64,000 nucleotides of DNA from Bombyx mori (taxonomy: Eukaryota; Arthropoda; Insecta; Lepidoptera; Bombycidae): positions 12,216,501-12,280,500 of the forward strand of contig NC_085128.1 of NCBI RefSeq assembly GCF_030269925.1. The letters are read 5' to 3'. The notes under the pieces were generated by a model that was not told where the DNA came from, made no database searches, and was given only the letters and a program-made list of their open reading frames with translations. A program made the position numbers and the translations under genes. Of this stretch, positions 44,800-55,865 are shown in pieces; positions within the stretch are counted from its first letter, which is position 1, and every line of letters begins with the position of its first letter.

Positions 44800-45134
44800 T
44801 CTATACTACATATAAATAAAATTGGAGTGTCTGTTTGTAATATTAAAAAAAACGCTTTTTACTACATGCATATGAAAATATATATACGTTGTCGTATACG
44901 TGTCTGTCTGTCTGTTTGTTCCGGCTTATCTCTGGAACGGCTGGACCGATTTTGACGGGACTTTCACTGACAAGTAGCTGATGATATAAGGAGTAACATA
45001 GGCTACTTTTTTTAGACTAGCTTTGCCCCACGCCGTCACCCGCGGTACGAAAATTATCGCGGGTAACATCGCGAGACTCAACTATCAATAATCAAATTTA
45101 ATGTTTCCGAAGCGAAGTGAGGGCGGGTCGCTAG
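44800..45134 (+). mobile_element. Non-autonomous Helitron, 335 bp
   Basis: Starts TCTATACTACATATAAATAA after A and ends GGGCGGGTCGCTAG before T. Contains GGAACGGCTGGACCGATTTT and ACGCCGTCACCCGCGG, typical of moth Helitron fragments. Confidence 0.82.
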
Positions 45135-45476
45135 TAAGTTTATAAATGTGTAACAATAAAACGAGTCGGTGGTAGGTCTTGTACTAAGTGAAAATTCAAC
45201 AGAATAAAGTCAACAGGTGGTGCTGGCGTGCTGCCAGGCCGGTCACGAGTTGTGCTTATCTCGACCACAACTAAATATCTATTGAACCACACTGCACGCT
45301 AGCAACGAAGCTTTAATAGGAAAACTAATTTTTAGTATGCAGATAACGCTTATAACATTAAAACTTTATATATCAAATGACTTTACTTGTATTTCGGAGT
45401 ACAAAAAAAATACATTGTACTTTTAAACAGGCATGAGACCGAACCAAATAATAACAATGTGAATTATATGTGGCAC

Positions 45477-45693
45477 AGTCCTCACGGGTAGGCACCACCA
45501 GGTAGGTGGGGCCTATTTCTGCGTTTCGGTTTGAAGGGTGGGGCAGCCGTTGTAACTATATTTGAGACCTTAGAACTTATAAGTCAATGTGGGTGGCGCA
45601 TTTACGCTGTAGATGTCTTTGGGCTCCAGTAACCACTTAACACCAGGTGGGGTGTGAGGTCGTCCACCCATCTAAGCAATAAATATATATATA
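45477..45693 (+). mobile_element. Bm1 SINE body with 12-bp target duplication
   Basis: Shortened Bm1 body ending in AATAAATATATATA, flanked by TATATGTGGCAC at 45465-45476 and 45694-45705. This proves that the headless body inserted as such. Confidence 0.92.
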
Positions 45694-46123
45694 TATATGT
45701 GGCACTTTATCAAGTATATTATTATACATGGTTAAGAATCCAGTTACGCGAAGTTTCATAGTAACATACAAATAAAATCAAATAACCAACACATTTAAAG
45801 TTCAACAATGGTTATATGAAAGCAAAGCCACATACGGCCTACATCATATTGACAAAGGGCTCTCCCTAGGGTAAATAAGGTTTAAACGCAAACCAGAACT
45901 GAATTTATATTTCACTAAATGGAATTAAGTTCTGTTCTCAACACTAGCCCAGGATTTCGGTTCAAAATACTTAAAATAGAGCATTTAGATTGTGTTGACA
46001 CAAGCTTCCCTTGGGATTCGCTTAAGCTACAAGGTTCCACTCGTGTCGAATTTCAAAATCGACAACAAGAAATGACGTTCCATTATTTCGAAATAAAAAA
46101 ATCTACTTTTCAAGCTATTTCTC

Positions 46124-46228
46124 TAATCTCTCATTCTCTATCTAATCTCTCATTCTCTCTCTAATCTCTCATTCTCTCTCTAATCTCTTATTCTCTCTTT
46201 AATCTCTCATTTTCTCTCTAATCTCTCA
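46124..46228. repeat. 19-bp minisatellite
   Basis: Five full units of TAATCTCTCATTCTCTCTC with minor variants, plus a partial sixth. Confidence 0.92.
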
Positions 46229-46318
46229 ACTAAAGACCCAATTCGAAAACAGTCCGTTTGGATTGTATACAACCTAGAACGAAGTGGTTTGATCCTCAGT
46301 GCGTTTCCAGAAATATTT

Positions 46319-46531
46319 TTGGCCATGTACCATCCAGCTTTGGAATTAACTCCCCTCCACGGTATTTCCCGAGCAGTACGACACGATATTCGTCAAACGA
46401 GGTGTAAGGAAAATAGTCAGCGGTAAGCAGCACCTTGGCTGTGCCTCCGGTTTTGTTGACGTCCATGAGCAACAATGACCACTCACCATCAGGAGGGCCT
46501 TATGCGCGTCTGCCTACAAGGGCAATAAATA
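46319..46531 (+). mobile_element. LINE 3' end
   Basis: Matches 63700-63905 (CACGGTATTTCCCGAGCAGTA, GGGCCTTATGCGCGTCTGCC) and ends in GGCAATAAATAAAAAAT. Diverged. Confidence 0.78.
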
Positions 46532-48894
46532 AAAAATATATCGCTTTCAAAAAGTCATATTAATTCATTATTGTCTTGCTGCGTGATATAAAAGGACTTA
46601 GCATCAATCTGAGGTCATCAGATGGATAATATTATTTTCAGCTACTCAGAAGGAATGGATATGCGACTCTAAATTTGTGCTATTCCGTCAGAATTAGTCA
46701 GATTATCTAGTATTTTCTATCCTGCTTCCTAATGACGGACCCCCAAATTTAACTTCAGGAATAAAATATGGTATAGTTTGTTGCCTGCTCAGCAATATAT
46801 CTGCCACTTGATTATTTATGTCTCGAATCAAAAAAAATATTTTTGAAAGTTTTAGCAGTTTTCGATGCCTAGTTCTCATAGTAGATGGTGACATTCACGT
46901 TGTGTTTCCTATGAACTGTAGTAATCACTTGACACAGAAGTGGTATAGGCATTTTGCTGTATTAAATTTAGCGAAACCAGATCGATCGTTTTAGAGAATT
47001 CCTTTAGACGTTTTCAAGTTTTGTAACATCTTAAAAATAACGTTTTTAGCAATACAGCTTTACTGCAAATATTATTCGAATTCAAATGACGGTCACAGTC
47101 GCAGAGTTGAATTATTCACGTCTCTCTCTCTTCGCCTCGCACCGAAATAATGAAAGCAGTTAATGAAGGAAATATATTTGGTCATACTGCACCTAGTTTA
47201 AAAAGAGGTCACTTAGTAAAAAGTTCGAAATATGAAATAAAGAATTTTGTGGTATTTTTTTAAGGTCCTTTACTTTTAACACCTTAAATAGTGTTAGATG
47301 AGAAGCAAGAATTCAAGAAGTCTACTATGACGTTAAATAGACAAGCTTTCACTTTGAGTCGAGTCCATTTTTAGATAATTCTTATAAAAAATACTTGAAA
47401 ATAATGCCCACCTACTCTTTGGATCACAGAGCAAGATTATTTTCCATACCATCAAGCAGCAGTTAGCAATATAAAACAACAATTTAAAGAATGTTATGCA
47501 ACAACTAAAAGGTCAGTCTAAGTGTTTATTTAAAAAATATAAACGGGAAAGTAAAGTCTTTTCTTAGTTTTTTTTAACTTGTGCAACAGTTACTAAGTTC
47601 TATGAGAGGCTTAAGAACATGTCAGTACAACAGGTAGGCTGGCATGCGGCCAACGGCTGCGGCTACGCTTTGTGCTACGAGCCTACGATGTAGCAGTGCT
47701 ACGTGGCTTTTAAATGGCTGCAGCTTTAAGCATTTATATTGCGGTTTTGTTCTTCTTCAAGGTTAAACAAGAAACTTTTTAAGTATAATTTTTTTAACAC
47801 GAATTTTAAAATCTTGAAGTATGCCATCAGTAAATTTTACTTAAGTAGTACTTACTATTCAAGATCTGGTTGTTATGCTCTAGTAGCGCAATAAAATATT
47901 TTTTTTTGTAACAAAGCTATTAGTTATTAATTGATCAAAAAAAAATTCTGTCTACACGATCGACTTCAAAAAATTGCATATTACACCCTTTATCCGAACG
48001 TAAAAAAGGCATACGATCCGAATTAAGAACTACTTCCTTCTTTTCTGAAGTCGGTGAATAAAATACAATTCTGACTTCCGTTTTGGGTTTTAAGGCTTAT
48101 GACTTCCACTGATTGGATAAAACTATAGACGCCCTACGTCTTCCGACGGTTTGGTACCTCATACGCTCATCACCAATTCAGAAATACGTGCGTCAAATAC
48201 TTCAAACATTTTAACTTCTAGAGCTATTCTACATTTAAATAAATCAAAAGCACATGTTTTTCTTTGCATAATTTATCTTTCACCCGATGCTAGACGTACA
48301 GGACGAATTACCCATTCTCATTATACACCGCGTCGCCAAAGAGCACAGTCGGGGGTTAAGCGCGCGTATCATACAGACGTTTACAAATTTTATTACCCAT
48401 CTCCTTTTGTTCTGGTTGCGGGCGTCGGGTTCCGTACGTCTTATTGTAGAATACAGGGTGTGCATCTTAATTGCTTAGAGCATGTTTTGTGCCCAACTTT
48501 CTATATGCTTCGATGCTTTTTTTGTTCTTACTCAGCAATCATCATTAGTATTATTACTCACTAGTGAAATCTAGTAACAATGTGATTATTTGTATATTTC
48601 ACAGTTACGCTTTACGTAGTAGTAATTCTAGAAACATCTCAAATATAAAATAACCCTTGAACATATTTAATTTGATTGATGACGTAGAATTGTGAATAAA
48701 TAAAAACACAAGGCCACAAATATCCCTTTTCGAAGGAATATTGTTGAAAATCCCTGTTTTTACTTTAGAAGGTCAGAATTAGACTTGTTTGCGGAATTTG
48801 ATAGCGTTCAATATTTAATAAATAATAAAAACACACACACATAGTAAATAATATGTAGAAATCAATTTTGGCGCGACCAACGTCAAACAAGTGT
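46532..48894. other. Long stretch, no supported gene
   Basis: AT-rich, with a mixed patch at 48120-48480 open on the plus strand (48151-48564). Its translated sequence has no recognisable domain and the minus strand is also partly open, so it may be an unrecognised repeat. Confidence 0.4.
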
Positions 48895-49146
48895 TACTGG
48901 TGGTAAGACCTCTTGTGAGTTCGCACGGGTAGGTACCATCACTCCGCCTATTTCTACCGTGAAGCAGTAATGCGTTTCGGTTTGAAGGGTGGGGCAGTCG
49001 TTGTAACTGTACTGAGACCTTAGAACTAATATTTCAAGGTAGGTGGCGCATTTACGTTGTAGATATCTATGGGCAAAAGTAACCACTTAACATCAGGTGA
49101 GCTGTGAGCTCGTCCACCCATCTAAGCAATAAAAATTAAAAAAAAG
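48895..49146 (+). mobile_element. Bm1 SINE, body and tail
   Basis: Complete Bm1 body and A-rich tail. AAGTGT on both sides (48889-48894, 49144-49149) may be the target duplication. Confidence 0.9.
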
Positions 49147-50574
49147 TGTGATAAAATGAATTCGGATAAGCTGAAATATATGGGTAATTGGTTTCTATTC
49201 TTTATTAATTTATGATATAACCCCATTATTTTAATAATGATTTTTGTTTTATTTTAACATATCCATGTTTTTTTAACACACAACCATGAGATTATTCATT
49301 TAGAACATCCTGTGCCGTTAAAGCCCCTATATCAGACGGATTAGCGAAAATATAAATTTCGAAGAAATCTCCACTCTCCGAATGAATTATGAACAAGCTT
49401 CACATTTCTCGATTGCTGAGATTCTTAATACGTACATGTCTTTGTTGAGGAGCCGAATACATACGTCGTTTGGAATTTTAAGAGCATTCAATCTATTGCG
49501 TGCTTAAGGATTATCCGTATGTGTATAAGCACACATACGTTGAATTTCCACATGTGCGTTGTCACTAATTTTTTTACTGTAAATCGACAGATTATCTGAC
49601 AGTCCGACAAAAATGTTTTTCTATGTATATTATTTATATTTTAATGATAATAATAAAAATAAATATATATAGTGTAAATATAGTATGTAAAATTATCCTC
49701 GATACTGCACGCATTGTGAGGAGTTTTCTCACTCTGGAGTCCTAACCACTGGTGGCTTGTGTCGTAGACACCGCCATCAGCGGCAATCTAATTTTATATA
49801 GTGATTTTTTTAAATAATGTATAATATTTTTAACATCTTTTTAAAAAAATATTGTATAATTAATAAGATTTTAAATAAATATAAATAAATAGTAAAAACA
49901 TTCTTATAACTAACCCGTTACTCGAGTAGAAGATTTTTTTAATCAAAAAACCACCCTGAAGCTTTTATGCAATAAAATAATAATAAAGAAGGAAGCAGAA
50001 TCCCCTTTACAAATGAAGTACAAATAAGTACTACGAGGGAAGTTCTTCGGCTACGTCGTTTATCAGAAGTCTTCGACAAAACTTTTTACGGTTTGATTTG
50101 TTACCACTCACTAGCAGGGATGTTTAATCAATGGATCTAACGTTGATATTTTAATAAAATAAAACTTAGCCTTTGTTTTAACAGCTCCTTTTGTTTTGAT
50201 TTGAACATAAGCACTGAGACGCTTATATAAAGAAAATTGAGTCAAGTTTTCCAAATTTTTTAACCGTGTAATCGTCAAAAACTGCATTGAATATTGATCC
50301 ATTTCCAATGGAATAACGTTGATTTTTTTTATTCACTTCTCGTGCCATAAAATATGTATGTGTACACGAGCTCCGTTAAAACAAATAGTTCTACCGCAAT
50401 TAAATAGTTCATTTAGGCAATTGGTAAAAACCAATATTAAGGGTGAGATAAATCTATTAAACATAACTATAGGAACATCTCGAATTATCCAAAAAAAATT
50501 ACAGTGAAATAATTTAGCTTAATTAGCTTTTGCTTGCTTATTATACTAACTAAATATTAATTCTATTTTAATTA
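49147..50574. other. AT-rich stretch, no gene seen
   Basis: A patch at 49700-49790 (CTCTGGAGTCCTAACCACTGG) may be repeat-derived. Nothing else is recognised. Confidence 0.45.
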
Positions 50575-50771
50575 CTAGCAGACCCGGCCACATAAGAAAT
50601 AATTTTATTGTTAATTAATAAATGTTGCGACCATTAATCGGAATAAAAACCATCGTATGACCTAAGTTGGAACAAAAGACATGTATTTAAAAAAAAAAGT
50701 TAAAATTCATTCAGTAGTTTAGGTGTCCATCGCGGACAAACAACTTGACACGTTATTTATATATATTAAGA
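50575..50771 (-). mobile_element. Non-autonomous Helitron, 197 bp
   Basis: On the minus strand it begins TCTTAATATATATAAATAACG after A, includes TTTGTCCGCGATGGACACC and ends CTAG before T, all typical of moth Helitrons. Confidence 0.82.
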
Positions 50772-51318
50772 TTTAATGTTTTTAGCTATATCCAAACATA
50801 TTCAGGATCTTTACATCTGTGTTTGGTTACGGCTTCACGCTTTGCAAATCTATCGCTCCGCTCCGTTTGAACTCCTTAGTTATTTTGAAATGTTTAAAAA
50901 GTTCTCGGATTAAGGAATGGATTTTACAAGATAAATACAGTTACGAACTTACTTAATAAGCATTTCGATTTGTAAACTTGAACGAATTAGCGATTCTAGT
51001 TTGATTATAATGCATAAATGTAATTACTGAATTAAAAAAAAATAGAGTACATATTTACGAGTAATTTCTTAAACCAACTTACAATATTGAAGTTATATTA
51101 ACTTTAGAGAACAATAATTTTGAATACAATACACAGCTATAAATAAATGACAATCGTTTCTTTTTAGGGAATTTCTAAAAAAGATACATCAGGTATGTTG
51201 CGGTGTACTGTTATTATACATATTAACCTCATATTTTAAATAAAAATATTTCATGGCAAAGAAATGTAAATGTCGTAAAATTTAAAGTATTCGAAACGTT
51301 ACAATTAATTAAATGATA
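50772..51318. other. AT-rich stretch, no gene seen
   Basis: Nothing recognised before the target duplication of the gypsy element. Confidence 0.5.
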
Positions 51319-51322
51319 TGTA

Positions 51323-51610
51323 TGTAATATGTCAGATGGTACTGGAGTAAATAACGCAAATTTGATTTATCTAAAAATAGAAAAGTTTATTGTTATTATA
51401 AAATTAAACACTAAAAACATTTAAACATTGTGAATCTATTCACCTAAAAATAGAAAAATCGACAATTAAAGGTTTTTTACTTCCAATATTTCATAAATCA
51501 CTTCACGGTCAAGATCAAATTCTCTATCTGAGTGTGTCAGTGCCAATGTCATTCTTATATATCATCTTACTCTATGGCCACGTACACAACATGCAGTTTA
51601 CAAGCTTACA
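51323..51610 (-). repeat. Gypsy 3' LTR
   Basis: 288 bases, matching 55865-56152 with no difference that I can see. A polyadenylation signal AATAAA on the element strand lies at 51386-51391. Confidence 0.96.
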
Positions 51611-51627
51611 TCTCCCCCCCTCAAAAG
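51611..51627 (-). other. Gypsy polypurine tract
   Basis: On the element strand TTTTGAGGGGGGAGA directly precedes the 3' LTR, the expected plus-strand DNA primer position. Confidence 0.85.
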
Positions 51628-51643
51628 TGCAAATTAGTTCGGG

Positions 51644-54600
51644 CTAATTTGAATAATCCAACTGGGGAATGAGTTTTGTCACATGGTACAATCCCAAAGA
51701 CTTTTTATTCTTTCCAGTGTTGATTCTACATACTGAATCTGATATCATTTCTTCGATCTCAAAAGGACCTATTCTTAGTTCATCCATTTTAGATCTGTTT
51801 AACTTATTACAGTCCATTATGTAAACCATATCACCTTTTTGAAACTTGTAATTTATTCTGTTTTTGTCAAAAATAGCCTTGTTCAATTCATGTGATTTTT
51901 TTGATCTGAGATATGCTGTATGACGATCTTTTTCCAGTTCTCCTGGTTCCACTTGTTTTTTTATTAGATTCATTGGTAGTACATCGGTTGGTTCCCCACT
52001 TAACAGATATAGAGGCGAATAACCTGTCACTGTGTGGTTTGTTGAGTTGTAGGCTTTCACACAATCCATTGCCACGGTTGTCCAAGCTGTTCTTTTCTCT
52101 TTGCTATTCAGGACACATCTAATCCTATTTACCAGCGTCTGGTTCAACCTCTCATTATGACCATTTGAAAAAGGAGCATCTACTGCTGTAAAAATTAAAT
52201 TAACAGAGTAGTCCTTTAAATATTTTTTAAACTCTTTTGAATTCAGTGCTGGATATTGATCAGAGAGCAATATTTCAACTTCATTATCCTTGATTACTTG
52301 GTCTACCAGTTTTATAAAGTCCTTAGCCAGTTGTGTCTTCGAGCATGATATGTAAGCATAACGTGTGAAATGATCTATCAACAAATGTAGATACTTTTTT
52401 GAAGATCTGTTACCACCGAATCCTCCTATTGTATCTAGGGACATGATTTGGAAAGGTTTTTCTGCCGGTCCTAATTGTGACATGAGTCCATAATTCCTAT
52501 TCAACCGTGATTTGTTTTTTATACAAACTTCACATTGACGGCAAATCAATCTTATATTATCCAGTAGATTTGGTGCTGTGTAGAAAGGTCTTATTTTTGA
52601 CTCAATCTGATTTATTCCTACATGACACAAATGCTCATGCACCTTTTTTATTAATATTTTACTGTAGTCTTCGGACAAAATGATTTTTTTCCTCTTGTTG
52701 TTCCTTTTGTAATATATACCATTTTCTCTAATAAAACTATGTTTGTTCTGTATGTTTAAATTTTTGTTCTGGTCCTCCAATATTTCCTCAATCCTTACAA
52801 TATTTACTGTTTTCAAGTTATCTTCTTCGTTTTCGTGGCTTTCAAACACAGGATTTCTGCTTAAGCAGTCCGCTTCTATATTATTTCTACCAGGGTTGTA
52901 TTTTATTTCAAAGTTGTATTGTGATAGGTAATGAGTCATGTCTCCCAGTTCATCATCTGTTCTGTTTTTTATGTTTAAATTTTCTAGTGGCTTGTGGTCC
53001 GTATAAATTGTGAACGATTTTCCTATTAGCCAGTGTTGCCAAAACTTTAAACTTTCTTTAATGGCTAAGCATTCTAAAAATATGGCTTTCTTCTGCTTTT
53101 GTGATTCATTCAACTTCTTTGAAAAGTATGCCACTGGTTTGATTTCTCCACATTTCTGTGTTTGTTTTAGTATTGCGCCAATTCCTTTTATACTTGCATC
53201 AGTGTATATAAAGGTTGTCGCTTCTCGATCGAAAATAGCAAGAATTGGGGCAGAGCATAAATTCTTTTTTATTGTTTGGAAAGCTTTTTCACAATCAGCT
53301 GACCAATCGAAATTGACGTTTTTCCTAAGTAGATTATGTATTGGGTCAAGAGTTATTGTAGCATTCGGAATGTATTTATTATAAAAATTTACCTTACCTA
53401 GAAACTGTCTTATTTGTTTCTTGTTTTGTGGTGCTGCAAATTCTGCTATAGATCTGAGGTTATCTTTCAAAGGTGTGATTGTATTACCTTTTACTACGTG
53501 TCCCAAGAATTTTACAGACTGTGCTGCAAATTTACATTTTGTTAATTTCAGACGGAATCCTTCTTCAGCAACTGCATCCAGTAGTTTCGATAAATGGTTC
53601 ATGTGATCACTAAAAGTTTTCGAAAACACCATAATATCATCAATATAATTAATCACAAAGCTTGACAGCTTATGTTTTCTTATTACATTAGTCAGGATTC
53701 TTTGAAAAATTGCCGGAGATGTTTTCAGTCCAAAGGGAAGGCAAGTCCATTGATAATGACCTTCTTGTGTAACAAAGCCTGTCTTTTTTCTGTCGCTGAT
53801 CCTTAATGGTATAGACCAAAAAGCAGAATTAATGTCGAGGGTGGTAAAATATTTACAGTTTATCGTTTTTACCATTAGATCTTCTATTAGAGGAAACGGC
53901 TGTGGCTGTGGGGTAATAATCTTATTAAGATCTCTAAAGTCAATACACAATCTTGACTTCTTTCCTTCATCCCGTTTGAATGCCAATGTTACTGGTGCTG
54001 CGAATGGGCTGTAAGATTCTTCAATTAATTCTTTCTTTAGCAATTGTCCAATTTGCTTCTCAATTTCTTCCTTATCATCTAAGGAGCATCTATATGGTCT
54101 TTTTGAGCAATATTTATCTATTTGTAGGTCTATAAATGCTTCGTAGTTTTTCACTTGGCCTACATCATATTTATCTTTGGCAAATATGTGCTTATAATCA
54201 TTTAATAATGTACTAATTTTCATTATTTGGTCATGTTCCAAGTAAGTAGTATCTATATCAAAATTATTCACATCTATGCCCTCATTGAAATTTATTTCAT
54301 AATTAAACTCCCTGGTTTCCATTTGTTTAGTGGGGCTGACATATTTATTTTCAGTTGGGTTGGCACCTTTCTGTAGTTGGATGTTTAAATTCCCATCATG
54401 GGTCAATCCAAACCGCTTTATTGTATCCAGTCCCAAAAGTAAATCATGAGTGAAGTTTTTATCCTTGCAAACGAATGCATTTATTTCTTTTTCAATATTC
54501 AGTATTTTTCCCTTTAATCTTATTAAACCTGTTGTTTTTCCCCCACCACCAATTGTGTTGAATTTACTTTCTATGTAATTTTTCTTTGAATTTGTTACTT

Positions 54601-54712
54601 TTATTAATTTGGAATTTATTAAGGTTATATTTGAGCCAGGGTCATAAATACCTGTGCAGTTCAATGTGTCATCCAGTGTAACTTCAACATCTATTAGTGG
54701 GGGAATATTTAG
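51644..54712 (-). CDS. Gypsy pol: protease, RT, RNase H, integrase
   Basis: About 1000 residues, uninterrupted. It has no ATG of its own and is reached by -1 frameshifting from gag at 54712-54718. Counting from the TTG codon at 54664: protease motif YDPGSN near 7-12; reverse transcriptase with RLCIDFRDLN near 238 and YIDD at about 340-343; RNase H with YTDAS near 487; integrase zinc finger (H residues near 676-681, C at 708 and 711); catalytic triad D 744, D 802, E 838 with exactly 35 residues between the last two. A GPF-type motif lies near 966. All catalytic residues are present, so the enzyme set looks functional. The protease has DPG in place of the more common DTG or DSG. Confidence 0.95.
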   Translation of the reverse strand, partial: LNIPPLIDVEVTLDDTLNCTGIYDPGSNITLINSKLIKVTNSKKNYIESKFNTIGGGGKTTGLIRLKGKILNIEKEINAFVCKDKNFTHDLLLGLDTIKRFGLTHDGNLNIQLQKGANPTENKYVSPTKQMETREFNYEINFNEGIDVNNFDIDTTYLEHDQIMKISTLLNDYKHIFAKDKYDVGQVKNYEAFIDLQIDKYCSKRPYRCSLDDKEEIEKQIGQLLKKELIEESYSPFAAPVTLAFKRDEGKKSRLCIDFRDLNKIITPQPQPFPLIEDLMVKTINCKYFTTLDINSAFWSIPLRISDRKKTGFVTQEGHYQWTCLPFGLKTSPAIFQRILTNVIRKHKLSSFVINYIDDIMVFSKTFSDHMNHLSKLLDAVAEEGFRLKLTKCKFAAQSVKFLGHVVKGNTITPLKDNLRSIAEFAAPQNKKQIRQFLGKVNFYNKYIPNATITLDPIHNLLRKNVNFDWSADCEKAFQTIKKNLCSAPILAIFDREATTFIYTDASIKGIGAILKQTQKCGEIKPVAYFSKKLNESQKQKKAIFLECLAIKESLKFWQHWLIGKSFTIYTDHKPLENLNIKNRTDDELGDMTHYLSQYNFEIKYNPGRNNIEADCLSRNPVFESHENEEDNLKTVNIVRIEEILEDQNKNLNIQNKHSFIRENGIYYKRNNKRKKIILSEDYSKILIKKVHEHLCHVGINQIESKIRPFYTAPNLLDNIRLICRQCEVCIKNKSRLNRNYGLMSQLGPAEKPFQIMSLDTIGGFGGNRSSKKYLHLLIDHFTRYAYISCSKTQLAKDFIKLVDQVIKDNEVEILLSDQYPALNSKEFKKYLKDYSVNLIFTAVDAPFSNGHNERLNQTLVNRIRCVLNSKEKRTAWTTVAMDCVKAYNSTNHTVTGYSPLYLLSGEPTDVLPMNLIKKQVEPGELEKDRHTAYLRSKKSHELNKAIFDKNRINYKFQKGDMVYIMDCNKLNRSKMDELRIGPFEIEEMISDSVCRINTGKNKKSLGLYHVTKLIPQLDYSN

Positions 54713-54718
54713 TTTTTT
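54709..54718 (-). promoter_or_regulatory. Programmed -1 frameshift site with gag stop
   Basis: In the gag frame the element strand reads A AAA AAC (54718 to 54712), then TAA. A one-base backward slip places ribosomes in the pol frame, which is open upstream of this point and continues through the protease. Heptamer, stop and frame offset are all seen directly. Confidence 0.85.
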
Positions 54719-55824
54719 GTATCCTGAAATTCATCAATCTCCAACATCAAGTTTTTGCAGTGTCTTACACTGTCGTTACTCTTCTTGTCTTCTTTGAACC
54801 AGCACAAATCTTCAGAGTGAAATCTGTTTTTCTTTCCCATCTTGTAACATATTTGACAAGGTATTTTTTTTTTATATTCAGCTTCTGTTTTAGTCGAGCT
54901 TTTCTTTTCAGTAAAATGTTTTTGTACATATTTATTCTGACTTTCATGCATCCGTAAGGCATTAAACAGAAGAGTTGGGTCGGTTACCTCTTGTCTATCT
55001 AGTTTACTTGTAATATAAGTTGGCAATCCTATAACAATTAAATCAGTGAGAGTTCTGGTATCTATATCACTATTATACTCGAGTAACAATCTCTGCTTTT
55101 TCAATGCATATTCCAGAAGAGAGCCATTTAAATGTTTGAAACTCAATGCATACATTACAGAGGACCAACTTTTATCTGCGAACGTGTTTAGGAAACTTGC
55201 TTGCCATATTTGCCACATCGAGTTTAAGCTGTGTTTAATTAACATAGACTCATACCAGTCACTTTCTGAGTCATTTAAAAATAATCTCAAAGCACTAATT
55301 TTCTCTGTATCATCATTTAAATCAAATCTTGTACATTCACTCTCAAAATTTTGCAACCATTGTTTGCCGTTAGTGATTTTGTTATCAAACTTCTTTAAAA
55401 CAAATTTTTCATTCAATTTGCTTAACTTGTTATGTTTTTCTTTGTTGACCTTGGTTTGATCACTTAATTTCTCTAATATTTCCAATAATTTTCCATCTGT
55501 AATAGATTGGCTTGTGACTTGAGTCATTTCTTGTAATAAATAATCATTAAATACCATATTTTCAGCATCATCCATGTATAGTGCTAAAACATCACTTGGC
55601 ATGGACATCCACATCTTTCTATTATGACCTCTTCTCTGTAATGTTTTTTTTATTTTCAAAAATTCTGGTAACTTTACCAATTGAGGGTGATGTTTCGCTG
55701 CTTGCAAACATGGTGGTATGAGATATGTTGTTCCATCTTCTTTTGTTACTGATTTTATAATCAAGATGTTATTCTTCGGGTCTTCATCTGCCGCCAGCTC
55801 AACTTCAAATTGTAATTTTTTCAT
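54709..55824 (-). CDS. Gypsy gag
   Basis: 371 residues from ATG at 55824, 40 bases after the 5' LTR. It would form the particle that packages element RNA. A coiled-coil-prone N-terminal half is followed by a retrotransposon gag core (W-rich, around residues 155-260) and one zinc knuckle of the form C-x2-C-x9-H-x4-C near residue 325, an unusual spacing compared with C-x2-C-x4-H-x4-C. The frame ends in TAA at 54709-54711, directly after a slippery A AAA AAC. No disruption is present. Confidence 0.92.
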   Translation of the reverse strand: MKKLQFEVELAADEDPKNNILIIKSVTKEDGTTYLIPPCLQAAKHHPQLVKLPEFLKIKKTLQRRGHNRKMWMSMPSDVLALYMDDAENMVFNDYLLQEMTQVTSQSITDGKLLEILEKLSDQTKVNKEKHNKLSKLNEKFVLKKFDNKITNGKQWLQNFESECTRFDLNDDTEKISALRLFLNDSESDWYESMLIKHSLNSMWQIWQASFLNTFADKSWSSVMYALSFKHLNGSLLEYALKKQRLLLEYNSDIDTRTLTDLIVIGLPTYITSKLDRQEVTDPTLLFNALRMHESQNKYVQKHFTEKKSSTKTEAEYKKKIPCQICYKMGKKNRFHSEDLCWFKEDKKSNDSVRHCKNLMLEIDEFQDTKN

Positions 55825-55853
55825 GATCTACTATTATCCAATCAAACTCTGAC

Positions 55854-55865
55854 AATTGTCGATTT
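55854..55865 (-). other. Gypsy primer region with self-complementarity
   Basis: Directly after the 5' LTR the element strand lacks the TGG expected for a tRNA CCA end. Instead 12 bases (AAATCGACAATT, including the last LTR base) are the exact complement of AATTGTCGATTT inside the LTR (55998-56009 and 51456-51467). Confidence 0.6.

Noticed and set aside
48151..48564. 137-codon open frame on the plus strand
   Set aside because: No ATG start, no domain, and the opposite strand is also partly open. More likely an unrecognised repeat.
51611..51643. A small env-like gene downstream of gypsy pol
   Set aside because: Only 33 bases separate the pol stop from the LTR, and they hold the polypurine tract.
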